From: a virus
IMG/VR virus record: IMGVR_UViG_3300020446_000006
Span: 1-64,000 of that record
DNA: 64,000 bases
Direction: 5' to 3' (one strand)
Numbering within the stretch: the stretch's first letter is position 1; every line of letters begins with the position of its first letter. Positions 16,766 to 25,605 of the stretch are shown here, in pieces. A program made the position numbers and the translations under genes. Below the pieces are notes generated by a model. The model was given only the letters and a program-made list of their open reading frames with translations. It had not been told where the DNA came from and ran no database searches.

Positions 16766-18889
16766 TTAGGATCCTGAGTCGAACCAATTAAATCCATCAT
16801 TCCCGGTTTGCATGTAGTTATGAAGATTTGCTGCCGCAACAATTACGTTATTGTCCATGATAAGTGCGCCATTAAAAGATCCATTAGAACCTTCGGTACC
16901 AACGACGCCAGCAGCCGCCAATCCATTATTTACCACATCACCATGAATTATATTAGTTAATGAATATTTAGCACTGTCTAAGTTGTAAATATAAATCTGT
17001 CCCGCGCTGGCGCGTATCTCGGTACCGTCAGCAGATTCGGCTGCTGCGTAAGGAGCACCTACAATAATTGTATTTCCATCTGCAGACACGTCAAGAGAAG
17101 CACCATAGTATCTGTTTTCAACGCCCGTGCTATTCCCAGCAGAGTCTGGATATAACTCTTGAAATAGACTATATGCATCTGATCCAGTTGCTCCATCACT
17201 ATCTCTTTTCCATATCTGAACTCCACCGCAGTATACGTTATTACCAGGATTTTGGTTGTTATCTGCGTTTACTGCAAACACATTTGAGTTTGATCCTGGC
17301 GGATACATGCCTGTAGTCGGTCTTAAATGCGGCAATGACCATGCAATAATTTCGGCATCGCTGTCCATTGAAACGGTTTGTGAGTGCGTAAGACCATTGC
17401 TATTTCCAGACATAAATTTACTGGCATTAGACCCTGAATTTACAGGCCAAAGCTTTTGTTGATATTGCCACATCGAAGATCCCGAAGCAGCAATTCTTTT
17501 GTAGACATAACAGGCTCCGGTTTTTAAAGCCGTTCGAGGAACGGCTGATCCATACGTATTAGCTGTTGCTGCCATCCAATTTCCGTCTGCAGATATTGAT
17601 AGACTAGCACCAAATTTTCCATTTGCTACAACATCTGGACATTCAATAACTTGTTGAACAACTGGGTTCCATCCAGTTCCAGTTCCAGTTCTATTAAAAC
17701 AAATTAAAGCTCCCGCCTGAGCTTGATTATTTGCATACCAATAAGTATCACCTAAAGCCCAGTAATTACCTCCTGCATCAGTATCCATTTCTCCGACTTG
17801 ATCCATATCATTATTTACACATGAGGATGGAAGAGATCCAAAGACAGATGTAACGGCGTCGTTTAATTGATAATTCGTAGCGGTACTAAATGAGGTACGA
17901 TTTGGATATGCTCCTTGTATTTGTCCAATTCGTAGAGTATGACTAGGCCTATTATCAGTGGTGATTGCAAAATAATCTCCGCCTACAGCCACTGCAGCAC
18001 CACATTGCCAGCCTCCGTTACCTATAGACGGTCTATGCCATTGACTGTTCCAACTTCTAGAATTATCTTCCCAAGTTATTAGTTCAACGTTTCCATAATT
18101 AGTATAGCCTGATGCGCTTTGTGAAAATGGAGCGCCTGCAATAAATTCAATATGGCCTGGAGCTTTATTCTTTTTCAATCTATGAAATGACTGTTTGTTA
18201 GTGCCTGAACTCGCAGGTGTACCATGTAATTTATAATTGAATGTAGGACTATTCCATTGTGGTGCAAAAGAACCATCGGCATTTTGACCTGCTGTACCAA
18301 AGTTAAGATTGAGATCTCGAGCTATTGATGAAATTGCAACTCCGTCATTAACATTAAACGTCAAGGTTGCATTCGTAGTAGTAGCCGATCCTTGTGCTTT
18401 AGGTGTTACAACAAATCGTGCAGAATCATTTGCTTGTGTTAAAGCACCAGTCGCTAGTCCACTGAAATTACCATCTGAATCGACGGTAAATGTAAGTGGA
18501 TTTGTACTGTCATTTCCTGTTATAATAAATGTTGTAGTAGTAGCTCCATCTTTTGCAAGATTTACAGTTCCTTGTGGAGTTACCGCAATTGTAGGATCTT
18601 GATTTGTTAATTCATTCTTAAACCAATTTATTCCATTCGAGAAGTAAAATCGATTCTGATTTTGAGCATAGTAAATTTGTCCTTCATTATCACCTGCATT
18701 AGGAAGAACATTTGCCGCAGATATGACTTCAACACCAGGAGCTGATCGATTTGCTATATAACCTGAATCAATCAGAGCAATAATATTATCTGAATCCGTA
18801 CCTTCACCTAAAGCCAACAGCCTTAAGTTTGTAGGATTTTCTGCCTCTGTGGCACCCAGAAATCTTGCAATATCTCTACTTCTTGACAT
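16766..18889 (-). CDS. FG-GAP beta-propeller adhesin (fibre) 2
   Basis: 707 residues, paralogue of the genes at 2033 and 18916. N-terminal module with SRDIARFLGATEAENP and IALIDSGYIANRS (the DSxYxxxR peptide), a short phage domain ending IYYAQNQNRFYFSNGINWF (about residue 75-95), a cadherin-like domain (about 100-195, DGATTTTFIITGNDSTNPLT) and a propeller with blades such as FGASLSISADGNWMAATANT and YGASLDVSADGNTIIVGAPY. It occupies the place where T4 has fibritin (wac) just before gp13. Unlike the other two it lacks the poly-Gly hinge. Role as receptor-binding or collar-associated adhesin is inferred. Confidence 0.75.
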   Translation of the reverse strand: MSRSRDIARFLGATEAENPTNLRLLALGEGTDSDNIIALIDSGYIANRSAPGVEVISAANVLPNAGDNEGQIYYAQNQNRFYFSNGINWFKNELTNQDPTIAVTPQGTVNLAKDGATTTTFIITGNDSTNPLTFTVDSDGNFSGLATGALTQANDSARFVVTPKAQGSATTTNATLTFNVNDGVAISSIARDLNLNFGTAGQNADGSFAPQWNSPTFNYKLHGTPASSGTNKQSFHRLKKNKAPGHIEFIAGAPFSQSASGYTNYGNVELITWEDNSRSWNSQWHRPSIGNGGWQCGAAVAVGGDYFAITTDNRPSHTLRIGQIQGAYPNRTSFSTATNYQLNDAVTSVFGSLPSSCVNNDMDQVGEMDTDAGGNYWALGDTYWYANNQAQAGALICFNRTGTGTGWNPVVQQVIECPDVVANGKFGASLSISADGNWMAATANTYGSAVPRTALKTGACYVYKRIAASGSSMWQYQQKLWPVNSGSNASKFMSGNSNGLTHSQTVSMDSDAEIIAWSLPHLRPTTGMYPPGSNSNVFAVNADNNQNPGNNVYCGGVQIWKRDSDGATGSDAYSLFQELYPDSAGNSTGVENRYYGASLDVSADGNTIIVGAPYAAAESADGTEIRASAGQIYIYNLDSAKYSLTNIIHGDVVNNGLAAAGVVGTEGSNGSFNGALIMDNNVIVAAANLHNYMQTGNDGFNWFDSGS

Positions 18890-18907
18890 CTTATATCCTT
18901 TTGACTT

Positions 18908-18915
18908 TATTTATA
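18908..18915 (-). promoter_or_regulatory. T4-type late promoter box
   Basis: Exact TATAAATA on the minus strand, about 20 bases before the start of the adhesin gene ending at 18889 and abutting the stop of the next gene. Confidence 0.75.
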
Positions 18916-20817
18916 TTACGCTGAGTCATACAATTTATTTAGAACGCCGTTATAATACGGACTTGAAGCCACTCCAATATCTGTAATGAATTTAGCTTTA
19001 CCTATGTATCCAATTGGTACATAACCATGTGCATACGAAGTATTCTGACTGCCTTCAACCCAGTTACGAGCTAAGAACGGTCCGCTCGAAGAATCTTGAC
19101 TGTAGAACATTCCTACCCCACCGACGCCACTTCTTCCTGATGTTTTATAATTGGTATCACTAGGAGCTCCAATAAAAACTACATTGCCTTGACCGTTTAT
19201 ACAAACTGTAGTTCCAAAATACATACCTTCTGCCTTATAGTCATAGTTCTGAGAGGATGGATCACCAATGCCCTCAAACTCAACCGGATGTAAAGTCTGA
19301 AAATGATTCCATGTTGTACCCGTTCTTTTATAAATCAGTGCAGCTCCTTGTATGTAATTAGAAGTTGAATATCTACTACGAGGAAAGCCACCGATTATGA
19401 GTGTGTTACCATCATCACTTATTCCGATATCGTGTCCCCACTGTACGGGGTTTGCATCAACGCCATTCGGTACTCGATTCCAGTTACTATTATGAGCAGC
19501 AACAGCTTGAGTAGTAAAGACATTATCCCAATCACTGACTAGTGGTTGAATTGATGCCTGAATTTCAAACTCATCTGAACCTGCACTATCTCTTGTATAT
19601 ACATGAACTTTACCGTATGTTGACGCTGAAAAAGGTGAAGGACCTTCTGCATTCCTTTCACCAACAGCTAGAGTTAATCCGTCTTCTGTCATTGCCAATG
19701 CATTTCCAAATTGATTATTTGATCCTGATTGAGGAGATGGAAATTGTTGGACTTCTGTCCATGTATCTGCTCCATCGTCTCTACGATAAAAAGATACTAC
19801 TCCAGATACACCACCATTTTGGCCGTCCTGTGCCTGACCCAGAATGACAATATCTCCAGAGGAATCACATGCAAGTGGAGCTCCATATGAGTACGAGAAA
19901 TTACCGCTGGAATTTGCTGGTGTAGAAAATGCACTGCTAGCCAGACCTGTCAATGACGATCCATTAATTTTCCAAGCATATGGTTTATTGTAAGTTGTGG
20001 CAGATGTAGCTGTATAATTGGCAAAAATATAATTACGGCTACATGCCATAGCACCGTAAGCTGTTCCATAGTATTGATCTGTTCTGCCAGAAACGTCGTT
20101 GATGCTATGATAACTTCGGTATGTCCAAATACCATTAACGAGCTGATACCAGCCGAAGGCTCCATATTGTTGTGGATTATAACTATTACCGATCATCATC
20201 ACGCCAGCAGATCTACACACTGCATAATTTGTACCACACTGATTGGTATGACCTCCTGCACCTAAGTCGGTTTCTTGTATTGTTTCATAAGTTGGTCCAC
20301 CAGTACCAAAAAGAAGTCTTAGTGTTCTTTGCGAAGATGCAATCGACTGTCCATCAGAAACTCTAAAAGTCAACTGAGAAAAGTTAGTAGTGGCAGCTGC
20401 TTGACTTTTAGGAGTGATTGTAAAGACAGAGGAATCTTGTGACACTGTACCAAGACCACCGAAATTACCGTCGGATTCTACAGAGAAAGTTAATGTAGCG
20501 CCTGAATCTGCGTCAGTCGCTGTGAGTCTGACAGTTGTCGATGTAGTATCAGTTGCAAGAATAATAATACCTTCAGGAGAAACTGAAAGAGTAGGATCTT
20601 GATTTACGACTGCCATCGGAAACCATGCATCTCCGATTGACACATAAACTTTATTTGCGTCATCTACATAAGCAAGACTACCTTCAGCTCCAGAAGAAGG
20701 AGGTAAAGAAGCTAAAGTGTTGTAAACGGTGATTCCAGCACCTCCGCCTCCACCACCGCCCGTAGCAGCATCGACTGCTGAATCAACTAAACCTCGTATT
20801 GATGTAAGTGTTGCCAT
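18916..20817 (-). CDS. FG-GAP beta-propeller adhesin (fibre) 3
   Basis: 633 residues. Short N-terminus (TLTSIRGLVDSAVDAAT) running into GGGGGGG (about residue 21), then the same VYNTLASLPPSSGAEGSLAY and KVYVSIGDAWFPM phage domain, a cadherin-like domain (about 75-170, TDADSGATLTFSVESDGNFG) and a propeller with FGNALAMTEDGLTLAVGERN, IGISDDGNTLIIGG and FGTTVCINGQGNVVFIGAPS blades. One base separates it from the long tail fibre upstream, so both are co-translated. The three adhesins share the cadherin-like domain most strongly and diverge in the propeller, as expected for receptor-binding variation. Confidence 0.75.
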   Translation of the reverse strand: MATLTSIRGLVDSAVDAATGGGGGGGAGITVYNTLASLPPSSGAEGSLAYVDDANKVYVSIGDAWFPMAVVNQDPTLSVSPEGIIILATDTTSTTVRLTATDADSGATLTFSVESDGNFGGLGTVSQDSSVFTITPKSQAAATTNFSQLTFRVSDGQSIASSQRTLRLLFGTGGPTYETIQETDLGAGGHTNQCGTNYAVCRSAGVMMIGNSYNPQQYGAFGWYQLVNGIWTYRSYHSINDVSGRTDQYYGTAYGAMACSRNYIFANYTATSATTYNKPYAWKINGSSLTGLASSAFSTPANSSGNFSYSYGAPLACDSSGDIVILGQAQDGQNGGVSGVVSFYRRDDGADTWTEVQQFPSPQSGSNNQFGNALAMTEDGLTLAVGERNAEGPSPFSASTYGKVHVYTRDSAGSDEFEIQASIQPLVSDWDNVFTTQAVAAHNSNWNRVPNGVDANPVQWGHDIGISDDGNTLIIGGFPRSRYSTSNYIQGAALIYKRTGTTWNHFQTLHPVEFEGIGDPSSQNYDYKAEGMYFGTTVCINGQGNVVFIGAPSDTNYKTSGRSGVGGVGMFYSQDSSSGPFLARNWVEGSQNTSYAHGYVPIGYIGKAKFITDIGVASSPYYNGVLNKLYDSA

Positions 20818-20818
20818 A

Positions 20819-23800
20819 TTAGTTCTCTGTTAATATCCAACCGTTCGAGTCATTGTAATATACAAGACCGATCGCGGCTCGGTTAATGTTAATAATTAGA
20901 TCACTATCACTGCCTAAAATCTTTTGTGTACTCTGAATAGTGATATTGTTTGTAGCAGCATTGCCATATCCATCGATAATTCTTACTTCATCACCCAATG
21001 TTGCGCCAGCTTGTAGAGTTATGACTTTACCTGACGTTTTAGTATTTACTATCTTGCGATCACCTGGCACGGCGATAAACGATGATGCAGCTTCAGTCCA
21101 TGTTAATCTTTTGTTGATAGCTGAATCTGCAATAGAATCTGCGAGCGGAGTAACCACAGATATAATTTGACTTGAATCAAGACCTGCTGTGATTGTAATT
21201 GTCTTTGTACCAGAACCATTGCCGGTTGCTACGACACCGCTTCCTACAAAATCAAGAGTAGTAGCTGAAACTGTAAGAGGCGTACCTTCATTTGAAATTG
21301 TAAATCCTGCGGCTGCTCCAAGTCGAGCAGCAACATATGCCGAATCAACAAGAGTAAACATATCATTTGAATCAAGTCCAGGTAGTGGAGAATTACCTAA
21401 AAATCTTTCAACAAGTAAAACATCACCACTATCTGCCGCTTCTGTAAGAGTTACAGAACTACTGTTTGTTGCTGTAAAATCGGATGAGCTTAGTAATAAA
21501 CCGTTTAAGTAAACTGCAATTTTTCCAGGATTATATTCTAGATTTGATCCATTATTATCTGTGCCAGAAAATGCAGTTTGACCAGGAGATGCTGTAAATT
21601 CGAATTGAGTTCTTGTTATTGGCTGTTGTATTCCAGCATCAAATACAATATCTCCAAAGGCAATGAACTGTACATCGTCTCCTGCCGCTGCAGCTTCATT
21701 TAGTGTAAATGACGAACCGTTTGATGCTGTAAAATCTGTAGGAGCAAGAAGAATACCATTAACGTATACTAATTTAGAGCCTGTGTTTGAATATACAACC
21801 TCTTTACCAGTATCATCTAATCCTACAAAATTTGTTTGACCAGAATCCGCGGTAAAGTAATAAGCATTTGCTCTATCATTTGCTGCAGTAAAGACAGAAA
21901 CAATATAAACATCCGAACTAATAGATGTTGGCGTAATTGTAATTGAATTACCATTTGCTGTAGTATAATCAGTTGAGCTAAGCAGTACACCGTTTTTATG
22001 GACTTGTACTTGATTATTACCAAATGACATGCCTTGACCGGTCAGTACTGCTGATCCCGTATATCCTGTGAACTTATATTCACGGTAATTCATTCCAGCA
22101 ATATTGTTTGATACAACATTTACAATTGAAAGAAAGTCGTCAGAATCTGCAGCAAGATTAAGAGTGATTGAAGTGTTTGTTGCAACATAGTCATTTTGCT
22201 CTGAAAGTAAAATACCATTCAAGTAAACTTCAGAAATGCCGGTTGCAAGATTTAGATTCGTACCATGATCATCTGCACCTGTGAATAAAGTTTGTCCAGA
22301 GTCTGCAGTAAATTCATATGCATTTGAGAAAAGAGTTGATCTTCCGACTCTACCAGTTGTTTCAATAACTGTTAAAGAATATCCACTATCAGCTGCTTCT
22401 GCGAGAGTAATAGAACTATCGGTAGCGGTAAAGTCTGTAGTGTCTTCGAGTAGGATACCGTTTAGATAGACTTCAATATGATCAGTTGATACTGATAGAA
22501 CGTTACCAAATTTATCACTGTCAGTAAATAAGGTCTGACCTGAATCAGCTTCATATATAAATTTTGTGACAGAAAGAACACCTCTTGTAAGATCTTCTAT
22601 TTTAGTGGCGATATAACTCGAATCAATCGTTTGATTAATAATTGTTATTGTAGCTGAAGAGTCAACACCAGATGCAGGAGTAACTGCATTATGGTCAAAA
22701 ATCTGTAATATATCGTTTGAATCTGCACCGGTTGCTAATGTAAGTGTGCTGCTATCTGTTTCAGTATAGTCATCAGTTTCTACAAGAAGAATACCGTTTA
22801 AGAAGACCTGTAAATTTGCAAGATGTTTTTCATATGATAATACAGAACCATTATCGTCTGAATCAGTAAAGACTGTTTGACCTGCCGTTGCAGTATACTT
22901 GAATCCATCAAGTGCATTAGCTGCATCTCCGCCGCTACTTCCACCAGATCCACTGGCGTTAATTGTAATTGTTTTTGTCGTACCTGTTCCACTAGCTGAA
23001 ACGCCTGATCCAACAAAGTTTAAAGTAGTAGCGGCAGTAGATAAAGAAGATCCTTCATCTTGAACTATAATAGTTGATCCGCCTCCACCTCCGCCTGAAT
23101 TTGCTTCACGCAGTGCAACATAGTCAGAATCAACTGTTGCTGTGATAAGAGCTATAGTTGCGGCTGAATCGACGCCACCGCCTCCACCTGAGATATCACT
23201 AAGTAATGCTAATGTACCACTATTGTTTGGTAGATTAATAGTTCTGTCTGCAGTTGGATTAATTGCTTGTAGTTTTACTTCATATGCATTTGACGAATCA
23301 CCTTCAAACGAAATACTAGTAATGCTGTTAATATTCTGATCAAGTTCTAATGTGACATTGTTTGCCGCGATACCAGCATTGATTTGACCGGTAGTTCCTA
23401 AGAACGTTAGCGTTTCTGTTGCGGTGTTAAATGTATGTGTTCCAGTATTAGCGGCAAGACCGAAGGTGCCTCCACCTGATGGAGCTCTTGCTGCAACATA
23501 TGCACTGTCAACTACACTTTCAACACGAGCATTTGTATAATATAGGTTCGAGCCTTCGCTAAGATTAGATGTTGTAAACCCTGTTAAATTACGAGTTTGC
23601 ACAAAGATTGCATTACCCATCAATCCGTGGTTTTGACACTGATAATGCAAGACAGACGGTGTATCGTCTGTAATTTCAATTTCTACATACGAGCCAGACT
23701 GACCAGCAGATATACCACTTGTAGTTACGTTTGTCGTATACTGATCATTTTTGCCTGCATCATAATAAAAACGTATCGGATGATTAGAATTAGTGACATT

Positions 23801-25603
23801 TGATTGGTCAAAGCGATACTTATTACCTGGAACCATCTGAATAAATGGTGATTCCATGCCATTGACTGTGTACCCAAGTGAAGAACCCTGCCCTTCATAA
23901 CGATGCCCTTGAGTTTTTGAAGCAACTAAAACGGTAAATACTGTAGCATCAGAATCATGCACATACATAATTCTTTCAAGATTCTTAATACCTTCAGTAC
24001 TAATTGTTTCGTCAAAAAGATCGAGGACCTGTGAAGAATCAAGAACACTCGGCACATTTGAGAAGTTTGTGTAATTTAGATAGTAAGTTCCATCTTGTCC
24101 ATCAAGCTCATCCGCATTAACACCTAGAGCATCAATAGTTGCTTTATCAACTGTCGGTATCGAAGGTGTGCCTTGTAGATTGTTATAGTCAAGATAATGA
24201 GAAGCACTTTCACCATTCAGTGTAAATGCGTTAATGCCGCCAACCGTCTTAATATAAGCACTATCAACCGCATCACCGCTGACACGAGCATTTACATAAG
24301 CAGAGTCGACTGTCGATTCTAAAGATAACCAAGTACCCTCAAATCCTTTATTAAATACAAACTTATCGCCTGATGCTGCATATAGTAAAGTTGCATTTGC
24401 ACCTGCAATTGTAATACCCGCACCGTCTGCAGCAGCAGCGTTTGCAGCACTGTCTGCAAGAACTAAGTTCTTATCATTAAGACTTACTGTAGTTGAATTA
24501 ATGGTTGTGGTTGTACCTTCAACTTGAAGATTACCAAGAATTTGTACCGTACCAGAATCTGTGCCGACCCGAGCCGGGTCGATAATCATATTCGCAGGCC
24601 CAGCGATATAACCACCGACTGTTAGATTTGAATCAATAGTTAGACTACCGACCATTGAATCAGATTGATCGCTGCGTAAGAATTGTGTACTGTTACGTCC
24701 ATCAAGAGTATCTGCATTTACTCCTAAGGCATCTACAAATGCTTTATCAACATCTTGAGCGATTCTATTTGATACGTCGACAAGATCAAGTACAGCAGGT
24801 ACATTTTGTAGATTATTATAATCACGGTAATAACTGCCGTGCTGTCCGTCAAGCAGATCTGCATCGATACCACCTACAGTTTTAATATAATCAGAGTCTA
24901 CAATTGCTAGCACACCAGCAGAATCTACTGATCCACCACTAGTACGAGCATTAATATAAGCAGAGTCAATAATTGCAGTAACTTGTGCAGAATCCACCGT
25001 TGATACACGAGCATTCACGTATGCAGAATCGATAAGATTAATTGCATCAACACTATCAAGGAATGGAGCCTCTGCTACACGAGCAAGTACATATGCACTA
25101 TCAACTTTATCTTCAATTACATTGTTAATTGTAATTGTGACAGTATTACCAGAATCGTTAAGAGACGCGGCAATGTCTGAGTCTGTCCTTGCTTTTGTAT
25201 AATATAAGTTCGATCCTTCTGAAAGATCTGACGTTGATTTGGCAGCAAAGTCTGTACTAAAATCTGATGTGGTATAATGATCTGCTCTTGCGTTTACATA
25301 AGCAGAGTCGATTAAACCTTCGAGATATGATAAAGGAACACGAGCTTGTACGTAGGCAGAATCAACAAGATTTGTAACTTCGGCTGAATCTAATTGAGCT
25401 AGAGCAACAACTTCAACTGCAGCTGCGATCGCTTCGACACGCGCAGAATCTACGAATGCTTTGATATTATTACCGGTATCTTTATAGTAGATCTTTCCGT
25501 CTTCGAAGTTAATAGCGAGTTCGCCATACTCCAAATCACCTGCGACTGGTACCTTCCCTGCTACGGAAGATCTTTTAAGTAATACTTTTGGTGTCGTTGC
25601 CAT
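20819..25603 (-). CDS. Very long modular tail fibre with cupredoxin domain
   Basis: About 1594 residues from ATG 25603; this start is preferred over an upstream TTG at 25621 because it follows the previous stop by 2 bases. N-terminal fibre-attachment domain (VLLKRSSVAGKVPVAGDLEY). Residues to about 550 carry many DSAYVxAR peptides and a GNLQVEGTTTTINSTT module. A cupredoxin-like domain (about 547-670) has His608, Cys656, His659 and Met662 in NSNHPIRF and HYQCQNHGLMG. Then come a Gly-rich stretch, six tandem repeats of about 80 residues (about 899-1400) built on 'sGQT.F...L.VylNGilL...Dyta.nss.tL' and a C-terminal region without a chaperone motif. Probably the main long or side tail fibre. Confidence 0.8.
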   Translation of the reverse strand: MATTPKVLLKRSSVAGKVPVAGDLEYGELAINFEDGKIYYKDTGNNIKAFVDSARVEAIAAAVEVVALAQLDSAEVTNLVDSAYVQARVPLSYLEGLIDSAYVNARADHYTTSDFSTDFAAKSTSDLSEGSNLYYTKARTDSDIAASLNDSGNTVTITINNVIEDKVDSAYVLARVAEAPFLDSVDAINLIDSAYVNARVSTVDSAQVTAIIDSAYINARTSGGSVDSAGVLAIVDSDYIKTVGGIDADLLDGQHGSYYRDYNNLQNVPAVLDLVDVSNRIAQDVDKAFVDALGVNADTLDGRNSTQFLRSDQSDSMVGSLTIDSNLTVGGYIAGPANMIIDPARVGTDSGTVQILGNLQVEGTTTTINSTTVSLNDKNLVLADSAANAAAADGAGITIAGANATLLYAASGDKFVFNKGFEGTWLSLESTVDSAYVNARVSGDAVDSAYIKTVGGINAFTLNGESASHYLDYNNLQGTPSIPTVDKATIDALGVNADELDGQDGTYYLNYTNFSNVPSVLDSSQVLDLFDETISTEGIKNLERIMYVHDSDATVFTVLVASKTQGHRYEGQGSSLGYTVNGMESPFIQMVPGNKYRFDQSNVTNSNHPIRFYYDAGKNDQYTTNVTTSGISAGQSGSYVEIEITDDTPSVLHYQCQNHGLMGNAIFVQTRNLTGFTTSNLSEGSNLYYTNARVESVVDSAYVAARAPSGGGTFGLAANTGTHTFNTATETLTFLGTTGQINAGIAANNVTLELDQNINSITSISFEGDSSNAYEVKLQAINPTADRTINLPNNSGTLALLSDISGGGGGVDSAATIALITATVDSDYVALREANSGGGGGGSTIIVQDEGSSLSTAATTLNFVGSGVSASGTGTTKTITINASGSGGSSGGDAANALDGFKYTATAGQTVFTDSDDNGSVLSYEKHLANLQVFLNGILLVETDDYTETDSSTLTLATGADSNDILQIFDHNAVTPASGVDSSATITIINQTIDSSYIATKIEDLTRGVLSVTKFIYEADSGQTLFTDSDKFGNVLSVSTDHIEVYLNGILLEDTTDFTATDSSITLAEAADSGYSLTVIETTGRVGRSTLFSNAYEFTADSGQTLFTGADDHGTNLNLATGISEVYLNGILLSEQNDYVATNTSITLNLAADSDDFLSIVNVVSNNIAGMNYREYKFTGYTGSAVLTGQGMSFGNNQVQVHKNGVLLSSTDYTTANGNSITITPTSISSDVYIVSVFTAANDRANAYYFTADSGQTNFVGLDDTGKEVVYSNTGSKLVYVNGILLAPTDFTASNGSSFTLNEAAAAGDDVQFIAFGDIVFDAGIQQPITRTQFEFTASPGQTAFSGTDNNGSNLEYNPGKIAVYLNGLLLSSSDFTATNSSSVTLTEAADSGDVLLVERFLGNSPLPGLDSNDMFTLVDSAYVAARLGAAAGFTISNEGTPLTVSATTLDFVGSGVVATGNGSGTKTITITAGLDSSQIISVVTPLADSIADSAINKRLTWTEAASSFIAVPGDRKIVNTKTSGKVITLQAGATLGDEVRIIDGYGNAATNNITIQSTQKILGSDSDLIININRAAIGLVYYNDSNGWILTEN
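21395..22910 (-). repeat. Six tandem fibre-domain repeats (coding)
   Basis: Six degenerate in-frame repeats of 73-115 codons in the long fibre. Landmarks on the protein: TATAGQTVFTDSDD, EADSGQTLFTDSDK, TADSGQTLFTGADD, TGYTGSAVLTG, TADSGQTNFVGLDD and TASPGQTAFSGTDN, each followed by a 'VYLNGILL' strand and a 'DFTATNSSS' strand. The fourth unit is the most diverged. This is a repeat type seen in other phage fibre shafts. Confidence 0.75.
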
Positions 25604-25605
25604 CT

